This document shows positions 1 through 7,102 of a DNA stretch of 30,833 nt, piece after piece. The notes beneath the pieces were generated by a model. The model was not told the DNA's origin. It saw only the letters and a list, made by a program, of their open reading frames with translations, and did not search any database. How positions within the stretch are numbered: position 1 is the first letter of the stretch; each line of letters opens with the position of its first letter. A program made the position numbers and the translations under genes. The stretch comes from JADJAH01 sp964615795 (lineage in GTDB: Bacteria; Bacteroidota; Ignavibacteria; Tepidaquicellales; Tepidaquicellaceae), in assembly GCA_964615795.1 (NCBI GenBank), contig CAZTQR010000035.1:1-30833 (forward strand), in the 5' to 3' direction.

Positions 1-119
1 TTGAACGGGTTATAGAATGCCTCCTTAAGATGCGTTTCCCTCTCCTCTTCAGATGTTACTGTAATCGGTTCAACGGTCTTGATCTTAAAGGGCTCAATGA
101 TCGTCCTGAAGTGATCCAT
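1..119 (-). CDS. tnaA: Tryptophanase / tyrosine phenol-lyase, N-terminal fragment (runs off the window)
   Basis: This is the first 39 codons of a minus-strand gene that continues beyond base 1. The start is the ATG whose complement lies at 117-119. The peptide begins MDHFRTIIEPFKIKTVEPI, then TSEEERETHLKEAFYNPF. The pattern EPF-(K/R)-I-K-x-V-E-P, followed by an acidic EER stretch and AxYNPF, is the conserved opening of the PLP-dependent beta-eliminating lyases TnaA and Tpl, which make indole or phenol, pyruvate and ammonia from tryptophan or tyrosine. The PLP lysine and substrate-specificity residues are outside the window, so tryptophanase and tyrosine phenol-lyase cannot be separated. The symbol is therefore tentative. 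A Crp/Fnr-type palindrome lies about 50-65 nt upstream of the start, which would fit catabolite or oxygen control. Confidence 0.66.
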   Translation of the reverse strand, partial: MDHFRTIIEPFKIKTVEPITVTSEEERETHLKEAFYNPF

Positions 120-438
120 TTAATTGTGTTTTTATTTTCAACTTAGTCAATTTTCATCATAAAAAACTATGACCTGCGTCATACTTTCCGAATTTTTCCG
201 CTAAGCTTGTCTTCGCTTATCATTTCTGCTGATTCCGGGTCAGCAGATTGCAAAAGTGGTTAACAATTCTGAAAGAAACCCAATGCGGAGAAGTACCCGG
301 AAGTGTGCTCATCTAACATTGACGTTTCAACCACTTAACGGTCCGGACAAATTGTGAATTGTATATCGCGGCATTCATGGGTAAATTGCACCGCTGAACT
401 GCGTACAGCCTTCTCAGCAATCAATCACAAAATCAATT
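120..438. other. Divergent intergenic region between tnaA-like gene and the small ORF/ettA
   Basis: This 319-nt AT-rich stretch separates two divergently read units and should hold both promoters. I see a Crp/Fnr-like palindrome at 168-183. There is also a small hairpin at 225-247 (8-bp stem around CTGCTGA/TCAGCAG, 7-nt loop). I could not find a convincing pair of promoter boxes of either the sigma70 or the Bacteroidota (TTTG / TAnnTTTG) kind. No ORF of note and no RNA gene is apparent. Confidence 0.5.
168..183. promoter_or_regulatory. Crp/Fnr-family-like operator palindrome
   Basis: The 16-mer TATGACCTGCGTCATA has perfect 6-bp arms (TATGAC/GTCATA) around a 4-nt spacer. The TGAC-N4-GTCA core has the geometry of Crp/Fnr superfamily sites. 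It sits 49-64 nt upstream of the tryptophanase-like start, a plausible activator position. That it is bound by such a regulator is inference; no regulator gene is in the window. Confidence 0.35.
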
Positions 439-546
439 ATGACCTGGATAGACTCTGTCTGGATTATCTGCCTTGCCGGAATTTTCCTTTTTCTGTTTGT
501 GACAAGGGATAAGTCAAAAGGCGGTGAAACAGGAAACTCAAAATAA
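439..546 (+). CDS. 35-residue single-span membrane peptide (putative small protein)
   Basis: An ATG at 439 opens a 35-codon ORF ending in TAA at 544-546, 9 nt before the TTG start of ettA. The peptide starts MTWIDSVWIICLAG, continues as a hydrophobic run rich in I, L, F and V to about residue 22, then has a short polar tail TRDKSKGGETGNSK. This is the layout of a small single-pass membrane protein with a positively charged cytoplasmic end. I do not recognise a family. Its abrupt hydrophobic-to-charged composition and fixed position before ettA favour a real gene, or a leader peptide affecting ettA. Its shortness and lack of a clear ribosome-binding site mean it could be chance. Confidence 0.45.
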   Translation: MTWIDSVWIICLAGIFLFLFVTRDKSKGGETGNSK

Positions 547-555
547 AAAATATCA

Positions 556-2232
556 TTGGCAGATAACAAGATCATATTTTCAATGGTGGGTGTAAGCAAG
601 ACATTCCCGCCGCACAAACAGGTTCTGAAGAACATCTACCTTTCATTTTTTTACGGAGCAAAGATCGGCATCATCGGACTTAACGGTTCGGGAAAGTCAA
701 CACTGCTGAAAATTATTGCGGGTGTCGAAAAGAACTTTGAAGGTGAGGTTCATTTTACGAAGGATTACTCGGTCGGGTTTCTTGCTCAGGAGCCGGAGCT
801 TGACGAAACGAAGACTGTGAAGGAGATCGTGCAGGAAGGTGTGCAGGAGATAGTTGACGTGCTGAAGGAGTATGAGGAAGTGAATAACAAGTTTGCGGAA
901 CCGATGGATGACGAAGAGATGACCAAGCTGATCGAAAGGCAGGGAGAACTCACGGAGAAGATCGAACACATGGGAGGATGGGAGCTGGATTCCAAACTTG
1001 AGAGGGCTATGGACGCACTGAGGACTCCCGACGGCGATACACCTGTGAAGAACCTCTCGGGAGGCGAAAGAAGAAGGGTTGCACTTTGCAGGCTCTTGCT
1101 GAAGGAGCCCGATATTCTTCTGCTTGACGAACCGACGAACCACCTTGATGCGGAATCAATTGACTGGCTTGAACAGCATCTTAAGCAGTACAAAGGGACG
1201 GTCATTGCAATCACTCACGACAGGTACTTCCTTGACAATGTTGCAGGGTGGATACTGGAACTCGACAGGGGAGAAGGAATCCCATGGGAGGGAAATTATT
1301 CTTCATGGCTTGAGCAGAAGACAAAGAGACTGGAGATGGAGGAGAAACAGGAGAGCAAGCGCAGAAAGACCCTTGAGCATGAGCTTGAATGGGTGAGGAT
1401 GTCGCCGAGGGCAAGACAGGCGAAGTCGAAGGCAAGACTGCAGGCATACGACAGACTTCTGAATGAAGACACGAAAAAGAAGGAAGAGCGTCTTGAGATC
1501 TTCATTCCAAACGGGCCGAGACTCGGCAACAAAGTCATTGAAGCAAAGGGTATTTCAAAAGCGTTCGGCGACAAGATCCTTTACGATGATCTGAGCTTCT
1601 CTCTTCCGCCGGCAGGGATAGTCGGAATTATTGGTGCAAACGGTACAGGCAAGACAACTTTGTTCAGGATGATACTGGGCACCGAGAAACCGGACAAGGG
1701 TATGTTTGAGGTCGGTGAGACCGTGACAATTGGGTATGTTGACCAGGCGCATGCAAACATTGACCCTGAGAAGACGGTATGGGAAGTGATATCTGAAGGA
1801 AATGAGTTTATTGAGATCGAAGGCAAGCAGTTCAATTCGAGGGCTTATGTTGCAAGATTCAATTTCAGCGGAGCGGATCAGGGGAAGAAAGTGAGCATGC
1901 TTTCAGGCGGAGAAAGGAACAGGCTCCATCTTGCTCTTACGCTTAAATCAGAAGCCAATGTGCTTCTGCTTGATGAACCGACAAACGACATTGACGTGAA
2001 CACGCTCAGGGCTCTTGAGGAAGGGCTTGAAAATTTTGCGGGATGCGCAGTTGTCATTTCGCATGACAGGTGGTTCCTTGACAGGATCGCGACTCACATA
2101 CTGGCATTTGAAGGAGACTCGGAAGTTGTGTATTATGAGGGAGGATATTCTGACTATGAAGAGTACAAGAAGAAAAAGTTCGGATATATTGAGCCTAAGA
2201 GAGTCAGGTACAGGAAACTGGTGGAAAACTGA
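556..2232 (+). CDS. ettA: Energy-dependent translational throttle protein EttA (ABC-F ATPase)
   Basis: This 558-residue cytoplasmic ABC-F protein has no membrane domain and two ATPase cassettes. In E. coli EttA binds the ribosomal E site and gates entry into elongation according to ADP/ATP ratio. Cassette 1 has Walker A GLNGSGKST (41-49), signature LSGGE (167-171) and Walker B LLLDEPTNHLD (188-198). Cassette 2 has GANGTGKTT (360-368), LSGGE (449-453) and LLLDEPTNDID (470-480). The charged linker around 242-310 corresponds to the P-site tRNA interaction motif. Length matches the EttA family (about 555). The start is TTG at 556: an in-frame TAA lies at 544-546, and the conserved N-terminus (SMVGVSKTFPPHKQVLKNI) needs this start. 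It is followed by the comF-like gene, whose start overlaps its 3' end. Confidence 0.93.
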   Translation: MADNKIIFSMVGVSKTFPPHKQVLKNIYLSFFYGAKIGIIGLNGSGKSTLLKIIAGVEKNFEGEVHFTKDYSVGFLAQEPELDETKTVKEIVQEGVQEIVDVLKEYEEVNNKFAEPMDDEEMTKLIERQGELTEKIEHMGGWELDSKLERAMDALRTPDGDTPVKNLSGGERRRVALCRLLLKEPDILLLDEPTNHLDAESIDWLEQHLKQYKGTVIAITHDRYFLDNVAGWILELDRGEGIPWEGNYSSWLEQKTKRLEMEEKQESKRRKTLEHELEWVRMSPRARQAKSKARLQAYDRLLNEDTKKKEERLEIFIPNGPRLGNKVIEAKGISKAFGDKILYDDLSFSLPPAGIVGIIGANGTGKTTLFRMILGTEKPDKGMFEVGETVTIGYVDQAHANIDPEKTVWEVISEGNEFIEIEGKQFNSRAYVARFNFSGADQGKKVSMLSGGERNRLHLALTLKSEANVLLLDEPTNDIDVNTLRALEEGLENFAGCAVVISHDRWFLDRIATHILAFEGDSEVVYYEGGYSDYEEYKKKKFGYIEPKRVRYRKLVEN

Positions 2233-2926
2233 TCCTCTCCGGAAATACTTTCGGATCCATTCAGACATACTCGACTTCATATTCCCCCGGATATGTTTAG
2301 TGTCCGGGGGGAAGATCCCTGACCTTAATTCCAATCCGTTTGTATGCGACAGTATTCTGGAATCACTGCCCCGGCTTTCACGGGCGCAGAGATCAGAATT
2401 GTCATCCAAGCTGAACACTGATCTCAGCACTTCAATTTTCACTCTTTCCTCCGAATGCAGTATGTCAAAGATCATACACGCAATGAAGTACCGTGGCTTC
2501 AGGGATGCGGGGATTTTTCTCGGTAAGCTGATCGGTACAGAGATTAAGAATCAGGAGACAGACATGCCGGATATTCTCATTCCTGTGCCATTGCATCCGG
2601 GACGTATGCGGGAAAGAGGATATAATCAGTCAATGCAGATCTGCAAAGGAATATCTAAAGTCACGGGGATCAGAATTGACGGGAGACTGGTAGCCCGATG
2701 CCGGTACACTCTTACTCAGACGAAACTCGGTAGGGAAGAAAGGGCTGAGAATGTTAAGAATGCGTTCTCCATCGCCGGAGGAAGGGAGAAAGAACTATCA
2801 GGAAGGTCAATACTCATAGCCGACGATGTAATTACCACAGGATCAACAATAAATGAGATCGTAAAGCTCTTGCGTGAGAATGGTTGCGGCAGGCTGACTG
2901 CTGTTTCTGCTGCAATGGCGATCTGA
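2189..2926 (+). CDS. comF: ComF family phosphoribosyltransferase-like protein
   Basis: This ComF-type protein (about 245 residues) has a type I PRTase fold. The family is linked to DNA uptake or recombination; its biochemical reaction is not firmly known. Visible signatures are KIIHAMKYRGFRDAG, then PVPLHPGRMRERGYNQS, then RYTLTQTKLGREERAENVKNAF, and the PRPP-binding motif DDVITTGST (212-220). The N-terminal zinc ribbon is degenerate: FPRICLVSGG keeps one of two cysteines (C36, with Ser at 39), and NPFVCDSI keeps C53 only. The start is uncertain. The frame stays open far into ettA, but the family N-terminus (DILDFIFPRIC) begins around 2265. TTG at 2189 overlaps ettA by 44 nt; ATG at 2156 is the alternative. 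Co-transcription with ettA is likely. Confidence 0.85.
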   Translation: MSLRESGTGNWWKTDPLRKYFRIHSDILDFIFPRICLVSGGKIPDLNSNPFVCDSILESLPRLSRAQRSELSSKLNTDLSTSIFTLSSECSMSKIIHAMKYRGFRDAGIFLGKLIGTEIKNQETDMPDILIPVPLHPGRMRERGYNQSMQICKGISKVTGIRIDGRLVARCRYTLTQTKLGREERAENVKNAFSIAGGREKELSGRSILIADDVITTGSTINEIVKLLRENGCGRLTAVSAAMAI

Positions 2927-3016
2927 AGCGGAAGAAGCCCGGACCTGCCCCTTTTCAAATGGTATGTTCATCACAGAATGCAATTTATCTGAGAAATCAT
3001 CAGGCGCTGTGTTTTA

Positions 3017-4525
3017 TCAGCGGTATTGTTCGAGCAGTTTGCCGACTTTTTCAAGAAGCCACCTTCTTCTGCTTACTACAAAATCATCTGAGATTTCTTC
3101 AAACAGTCTGTTGAGTTTGACGTAAGAGTGTTTTTTCTTCTGATTCAGCAACATCTTTGAGTAGTTTATGAACCGCTTGTAACTTTCTGCAAATTCCGGA
3201 GAAATGTTTTTGTTATATGAGGCGTGATGTCTGAAAGTGTCAAGCAGGTTCATCGCTGAACTCAGATGACCTAATTCATACAGACAGAAAAATTTCAACG
3301 TGTAAAGATCAAATCCCATAGCATCAGAAGCCGGCTTCACTGAAGCAAGCTTTTCAATACAGATTCCGAACTCATTTTTTTCATAATGCAAACGTGCCCT
3401 TCCCATCTTGACAATTTCAAGAGATGGCCCGCTTTTGCATTTGGCCTCGCAGTCATTCAGAAATTCCGAGGTCCATCCGATGTTGCCTGATTTCAGGGCG
3501 GAGTCAATCAATATTTGAAAATCGTTAAAGTTCACAATGAAATCATCTCCCCCGAATGCAAGCCCGCCGTCAATCAGGTATCTATAGTGGTTAAAGATTT
3601 CCCTGTCATAATCCACATCGCCGTTCCCGAGTTTCCGCATTTTCAGGCAATACATGATAAGTCTCTTAACATAGTAAAGGAGTTTATAGCCCGGAATCAG
3701 ATGCCGGCTCTTATATACGGTGTCCTTAAGTTTTTGGTAATTCTGGAAATCACCCGGGTCGGAAGTTACTCTGAAATCGAAAGTAATCAGTTCCTGATTG
3801 AGTTTCTCCAGTTCGCTGAATTCAAATTCCGATCCCTCAATTTCCTTCAGATAGTTATTGAAATCGAAATTGCGAAAGAATACAGCCGGGAATTTACGCT
3901 CACTATCGAATGCCAGGTTGTAGTTCATAGCGGAGAACATTGTGTTGACTGTTGCCGCAAACGATATGAAGTGATTCAGCATATACCATCCTGACTTATC
4001 AAGCTGGTCGTAGGATTCAAGTATCCTGTTCTCATCATTCAGAAAATAATATCTCATAACACATAATTCATGTTTCAGCAGATTCACATCATTTCTGTGG
4101 AAAACCTTATTATTTAGAACTGATTCGATCTCTCTGGCCTTTTTCCTGAAAAGGGCTTTCAGGTCTCTCTTTTGATATTCTCCCAGAAGGCGCAGACCGG
4201 AACGCAGCTCTTCAACATCGGTCTTCTCAAGGCAGAGAAACTCCTCAGCTTTTCTGAACAGAGCAGACATGTACTTCCTGTGCAAGGCGTCATCATATCT
4301 TTTTCCGGGAAAGGCATTCCTGAAAATTATTCTCGGCCGGAGTTCAGGGCTTTCAAACCCGGGGTAAAAAGGTGAGAGAGCGGAGAAGAGAGATGCAATT
4401 GCGGGGTTTGCATTTGAATGCGTATTCCTTATGAATCTGCTGAAGCCTTTCCATTCCTCAGCAGTAAATGTGCGGAACAATGAATACACATTTGATTTTG
4501 GTATTGTATTTTGCTTTTCAGCCAT
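3017..4525 (-). CDS. Hypothetical 502-residue alpha-helical (TPR-like) protein
   Basis: No signal peptide or transmembrane segment is visible, and the protein is probably cytoplasmic. It is rich in helix-forming residues, Phe, Tyr, Lys and Glu. The N-terminus (FRTFTAEEWKGFSRFI, then PGKRYDDALHRKYMSALFRK) forms a recognisable block of about 100 residues, followed by a long helical solenoid-like body. The C-terminal segment around LYTLKFFCLYELGHLSSAM resembles single TPR units. The overall form recalls long helical proteins of unknown function seen in Bacteroidota/Ignavibacteria genomes, but I cannot name a family or activity. The ATG start at 4525 is the first in frame and is preceded by AT-rich sequence. 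The gene stands alone, convergent with comF (90-nt gap) and divergent from the sulfatase gene. Confidence 0.8.
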   Translation of the reverse strand: MAEKQNTIPKSNVYSLFRTFTAEEWKGFSRFIRNTHSNANPAIASLFSALSPFYPGFESPELRPRIIFRNAFPGKRYDDALHRKYMSALFRKAEEFLCLEKTDVEELRSGLRLLGEYQKRDLKALFRKKAREIESVLNNKVFHRNDVNLLKHELCVMRYYFLNDENRILESYDQLDKSGWYMLNHFISFAATVNTMFSAMNYNLAFDSERKFPAVFFRNFDFNNYLKEIEGSEFEFSELEKLNQELITFDFRVTSDPGDFQNYQKLKDTVYKSRHLIPGYKLLYYVKRLIMYCLKMRKLGNGDVDYDREIFNHYRYLIDGGLAFGGDDFIVNFNDFQILIDSALKSGNIGWTSEFLNDCEAKCKSGPSLEIVKMGRARLHYEKNEFGICIEKLASVKPASDAMGFDLYTLKFFCLYELGHLSSAMNLLDTFRHHASYNKNISPEFAESYKRFINYSKMLLNQKKKHSYVKLNRLFEEISDDFVVSRRRWLLEKVGKLLEQYR

Positions 4526-4853
4526 TCAATTATTTAACCCGGCAACAACTAACAGAAGCCAATGAACTTACTTATTCCGAATACGAAAATACCTTTCACA
4601 AAAATAGATATTTTTCCAGCAATTGAAACTCAAAATATGTTTCAAACAATCTTTAGGCGGCATAGATTCAGAAAGCCATACATTTATTGGAAGCAGACCT
4701 GCATCTCCTTATCCTAAAGAGCTTCAAGGAGTGAATGCCATACATGTAGAGTCCTGTTCATTTGAGTTTACACATGAAAGATGCAGTTCACGGATTTGCC
4801 CGTGTACAAAAAGCAGTTAAATCAGAATCCCATTCAACTTAAATAAAAAGACA
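4526..4853. other. Divergent intergenic region between hypothetical protein gene and sulfatase gene
   Basis: These 328 nt must contain the promoters for both flanking genes. The sequence is AT-rich near 4590-4640. A TTG-started ORF of 65 codons (4623-4820) crosses it but shows no recognisable motif and is probably chance. I see no clear promoter boxes, riboswitch or terminator. Confidence 0.45.
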
Positions 4854-5194
4854 ATGCCAAAAAAAGAATTCAATGGAGTGATCAAGCTTGATGTAAGAGA
4901 ATCTACTCCGGACTGGGGGCCTTACACACCGGAGAAGGCTCCGAAAGATTCGCCAAACATTTTATTTGTGCTTTACGACGACACAGGTCTTGCGGCATGG
5001 TCACCATTCGGTGGCGCTATTAACATGCCTACACTTCAAAAGCTGGCTGACAATGGACTGACTTATTCACAATGGCATACGACGGCACTGTGTTCTCCAA
5101 CCCGTTCTACATTGCTAACGGGAAGAAATCATCACCTTAACGGCTGTGCTGCCATCACAGAAGCCGCAAACGGATTTCCCGGAGCGCACGGCCG
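4854..5194 (+). CDS. Type I (formylglycine) sulfatase, N-terminal part, interrupted by sequence gap
   Basis: This is the N-terminal 113 residues of an arylsulfatase-type enzyme, which hydrolyses sulfate esters. It has NILFVLYDDTG with the metal-binding Asp pair (D42, D43), and then HTTALCSPTRSTLLTGRNHH. C80 in CSPTR is the C-x-P-x-R cysteine that formylglycine-generating enzyme converts to formylglycine. The wording around GRNHHLNGCAAITEA matches the large arylsulfatase branch (about 780 residues) typified by Pseudomonas and mycobacterial enzymes. There is no signal peptide (start MPKKEFNGVIKLDVRE), so the enzyme is predicted to be cytoplasmic. The reading frame runs into 100 N, and the remainder resumes at 5295. 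Substrate unknown. Confidence 0.9.
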
Positions 5195-5294
5195 NNNNNN
5201 NNNNNNNNNNNNNNNNNNNNNNNNNNNNNNNNNNNNNNNNNNNNNNNNNNNNNNNNNNNNNNNNNNNNNNNNNNNNNNNNNNNNNNNNNNNNNN
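5195..5294. other. Assembly gap (100 N)
   Basis: Exactly 100 N, the conventional length for a scaffold gap of unknown size. The sulfatase reading frames on either side do not match at a 100-nt spacing, which confirms the length is a placeholder. Judged from my memory of homologous arylsulfatases, roughly 130-180 residues (about 400-550 nt) are missing. Confidence 0.97.
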
Positions 5295-6829
5295 TCGAAA
5301 AGGGAATCATTCCGAAGGATACGAAACTTACTCCGCTGAATCCAATGCCGGAAGAAGTTGCCAACCCTGCAGATGCAGTGAGGCCATGGGAATCTCTGAG
5401 TCCCGAAGAAAAGAAACTGTTTTCCAGAATGATGGAAGTTTACGCAGGATTTTCAGAATATACGGATATACAGGTTGGAAGGATCATTGATTATCTTGAA
5501 GCCAGCGGTCAACTGGAGAATACAGTAGTGATCTATGCCGCAGACAACGGAGCATCAGGTGAAGGGAGTCCTTCCGGATCTGTCAACGAGAACAAGTTCT
5601 TCAACAACTATCCTGACGAGTTGTCGGAAAACATGAAATACATTGATGTGCTCGGGAGTCCGGAAACATATAATCACTATCCGACAGGCTGGGCAGTTGC
5701 CACTTCAACGCCGTTCAAAATGTTCAAGAGGTACTCTGAATATGCCGGAGGAACCTGTGATCCGCTTGTCATTTCATGGCCAAAGGGCATCAAAGCTAAA
5801 GGCGAAGTGCGAAATCAGTATCATCATTCAACCGACATAGTGCCCACAATACTTGAGATTTGCGGACTGGAAATGCCAAAGGTTTACAGGGGTGTTGAAC
5901 AGTATCCTCTTTCCGGAGTCTCAATGAAGTACACATTTGAAGCTAAGCAGGATGACCCCACACAAAAGAAGATCCAGTACTATTGTATGCTTGGAACAAG
6001 AGGCATATGGAAGGAAGGATGGAAGGCAGTGGCAATGCATGCACCGATATCAGGGAAGGGAAATTTTGACAAGGACACGTGGGAGCTTTACAATGTTGAT
6101 AAGGACAGGTCTGAATCAACGGATCTTGCAGCTTCAAATCCGGTAAAGCTTGAGGAAATGATCAAAGCATGGTTTGACGAAGCCGAGAAGAATCTCGTAT
6201 TGCCACTTGATGACAGATCAGCGGCCGAACAGCTTGGTATTGAAAGGCCGTCAGAAGAGGAGCCGCGTGAGAGATACATATACTATCCCGACACATCTCC
6301 TGTCCCGGAAGGAGTAGCCGTAAACGTGAGGGGCAGGTCTTACAAGATCATTGCCAATGTTGAGATAGATTCAGATGATTGCTCAGGAGTAATATTTGCT
6401 CACGGATCCAGGTTTGGCGGGCACACACTATTCATAAAGGAAAAGAAGCTCTATTACGTTTACAACTTCCTTGGAATAAGGCCGGAGCAGAAATTTGTTT
6501 CGGGCGAACTCAAACCCGGGAAATACACCTTTGGTGTGGAGTTTGTACGTGAAAAAGCCGGACAGTACGGAGAGTCTCTTGGCAAGACAAAATTGTATGT
6601 CAACGAGAAAGTTGTGGCTGAAGGGGACATGAAATCTCAGAGCGGCAAGTTCACGCTTTCCGGTGACGGTTTGTGCATAGGAATGGACAGCGGAGATAAC
6701 GTGAGCCAGGAATACAAATCACCGGGCAAGTTCACGGGAGGAACAATACAGGCTGTGGGAGTAACCGTTGAGAAGGCTCAGTATCTTGATCTTGAAAAGA
6801 TGGCTGCTGCGGCATTTGCGACGGACTAA
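5295..6829 (+). CDS. Type I sulfatase, C-terminal part (same gene as 4854-5194)
   Basis: The frame resumes right after the gap (EKGIIPKDTKLTPLNP) and gives 510 residues to the TAA at 6827-6829. Catalytic-core features are EVYAGFSEYTD, the Ca-ligand motif YAADNGAS, STPFKMFKRYSEYAGG with a substrate-facing lysine, and HHSTDIVPTILEICGL. After the sulfatase core comes a beta-rich C-terminal domain (from about GRSYKIIANVEI to VGVTVEKAQ) typical of the large arylsulfatases. Together with the N-terminal fragment it forms one gene; there is no evidence of a frameshift. A perfect-palindrome terminator follows 47 nt downstream, so the sulfatase appears to be monocistronic. No formylglycine-generating enzyme or sulfate transporter gene is adjacent. 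Confidence 0.9.
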
Positions 6830-6876
6830 TGCAATAATGCAGCGCTGAAACAAAGGCTGATTTGGTTTGGTTAGCG

Positions 6877-6910
6877 GGCCGGGGGAGAATATTCTCCCCC
6901 GGCCTTGTTG
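6877..6910 (+). terminator. Rho-independent terminator after sulfatase gene
   Basis: A perfect inverted repeat with 14-bp arms (6877-6890 and 6891-6904) starts GGCCGGGGG and has AGAATATTCT at its centre. Its GC-rich base would give a very stable RNA hairpin with a small AU loop. It is followed by TTGTTGTTT, a weak U-rich tail. Its position 47 nt after the sulfatase stop fits intrinsic termination. Confidence 0.8.
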
Positions 6911-7015
6911 TTTACTGCGGGACATCGCCCGGGCATTTTCATCTGATCTACTTCAGTACACAATGACTGTGATCAGTTTTATTTTGTTTGAACTTTTATC
7001 GTTTGATCTGTGTCA

Positions 7016-7047
7016 GGATGTGCAAGAATATATATTCTTGCACATCC
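7016..7047. promoter_or_regulatory. Perfect 32-bp palindrome upstream of the RND efflux operon
   Basis: Bases 7016-7031 and 7032-7047 are exact reverse complements (arms GGATGTGCAAGAATAT), with no spacer. It lies 55 nt upstream of the adaptor start. No T-run follows, so it is not a typical terminator. It could be a dimeric repressor operator for the efflux operon or a hairpin in its 5' leader. T-rich sequence with TTTG repeats (6983-7005) immediately upstream could hold the promoter, but the boxes are not convincing. Confidence 0.5.
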
Positions 7048-7072
7048 AATTTGTAACTTCATTTATTCACCC

Positions 7073-7090
7073 TTGAGAGTATATTCTCAA
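7073..7090. repeat. Second imperfect inverted repeat before the RND operon
   Basis: TTGAGAGTATATTCTCAA has 6-bp perfect arms (TTGAGA/TCTCAA), extended by a G-T pair around a TATA centre. It ends 12 nt before the TTG start of the adaptor gene. It shares the GAGA-ATAT-TCTC type core with the two larger palindromes upstream. It may be a leader hairpin affecting translation initiation or a second operator. Confidence 0.35.
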
Positions 7091-7102
7091 AACGTACATT
7101 AT

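Noticed and set aside
225..247. Hairpin with 8-bp stem as a possible tryptophanase leader terminator
   Set aside because: No T-run on either strand and no TnaC-like leader peptide with a key Trp codon could be found on the minus strand.
4623..4820. 65-codon TTG-started ORF before the sulfatase gene
   Set aside because: No recognisable motif, cysteine-containing low-complexity-like composition, no ribosome-binding signal, and it fills a region that must contain promoters. Probably chance.
5146..5490. Alternative reading frames running through the N gap
   Set aside because: Artefacts of translating N. The sulfatase frames on either side explain the flanking sequence fully.
4854..6829. Frameshifted sulfatase pseudogene
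   Set aside because: The frame change coincides exactly with a 100-N placeholder, so no real frameshift is shown, and both halves retain intact motifs.
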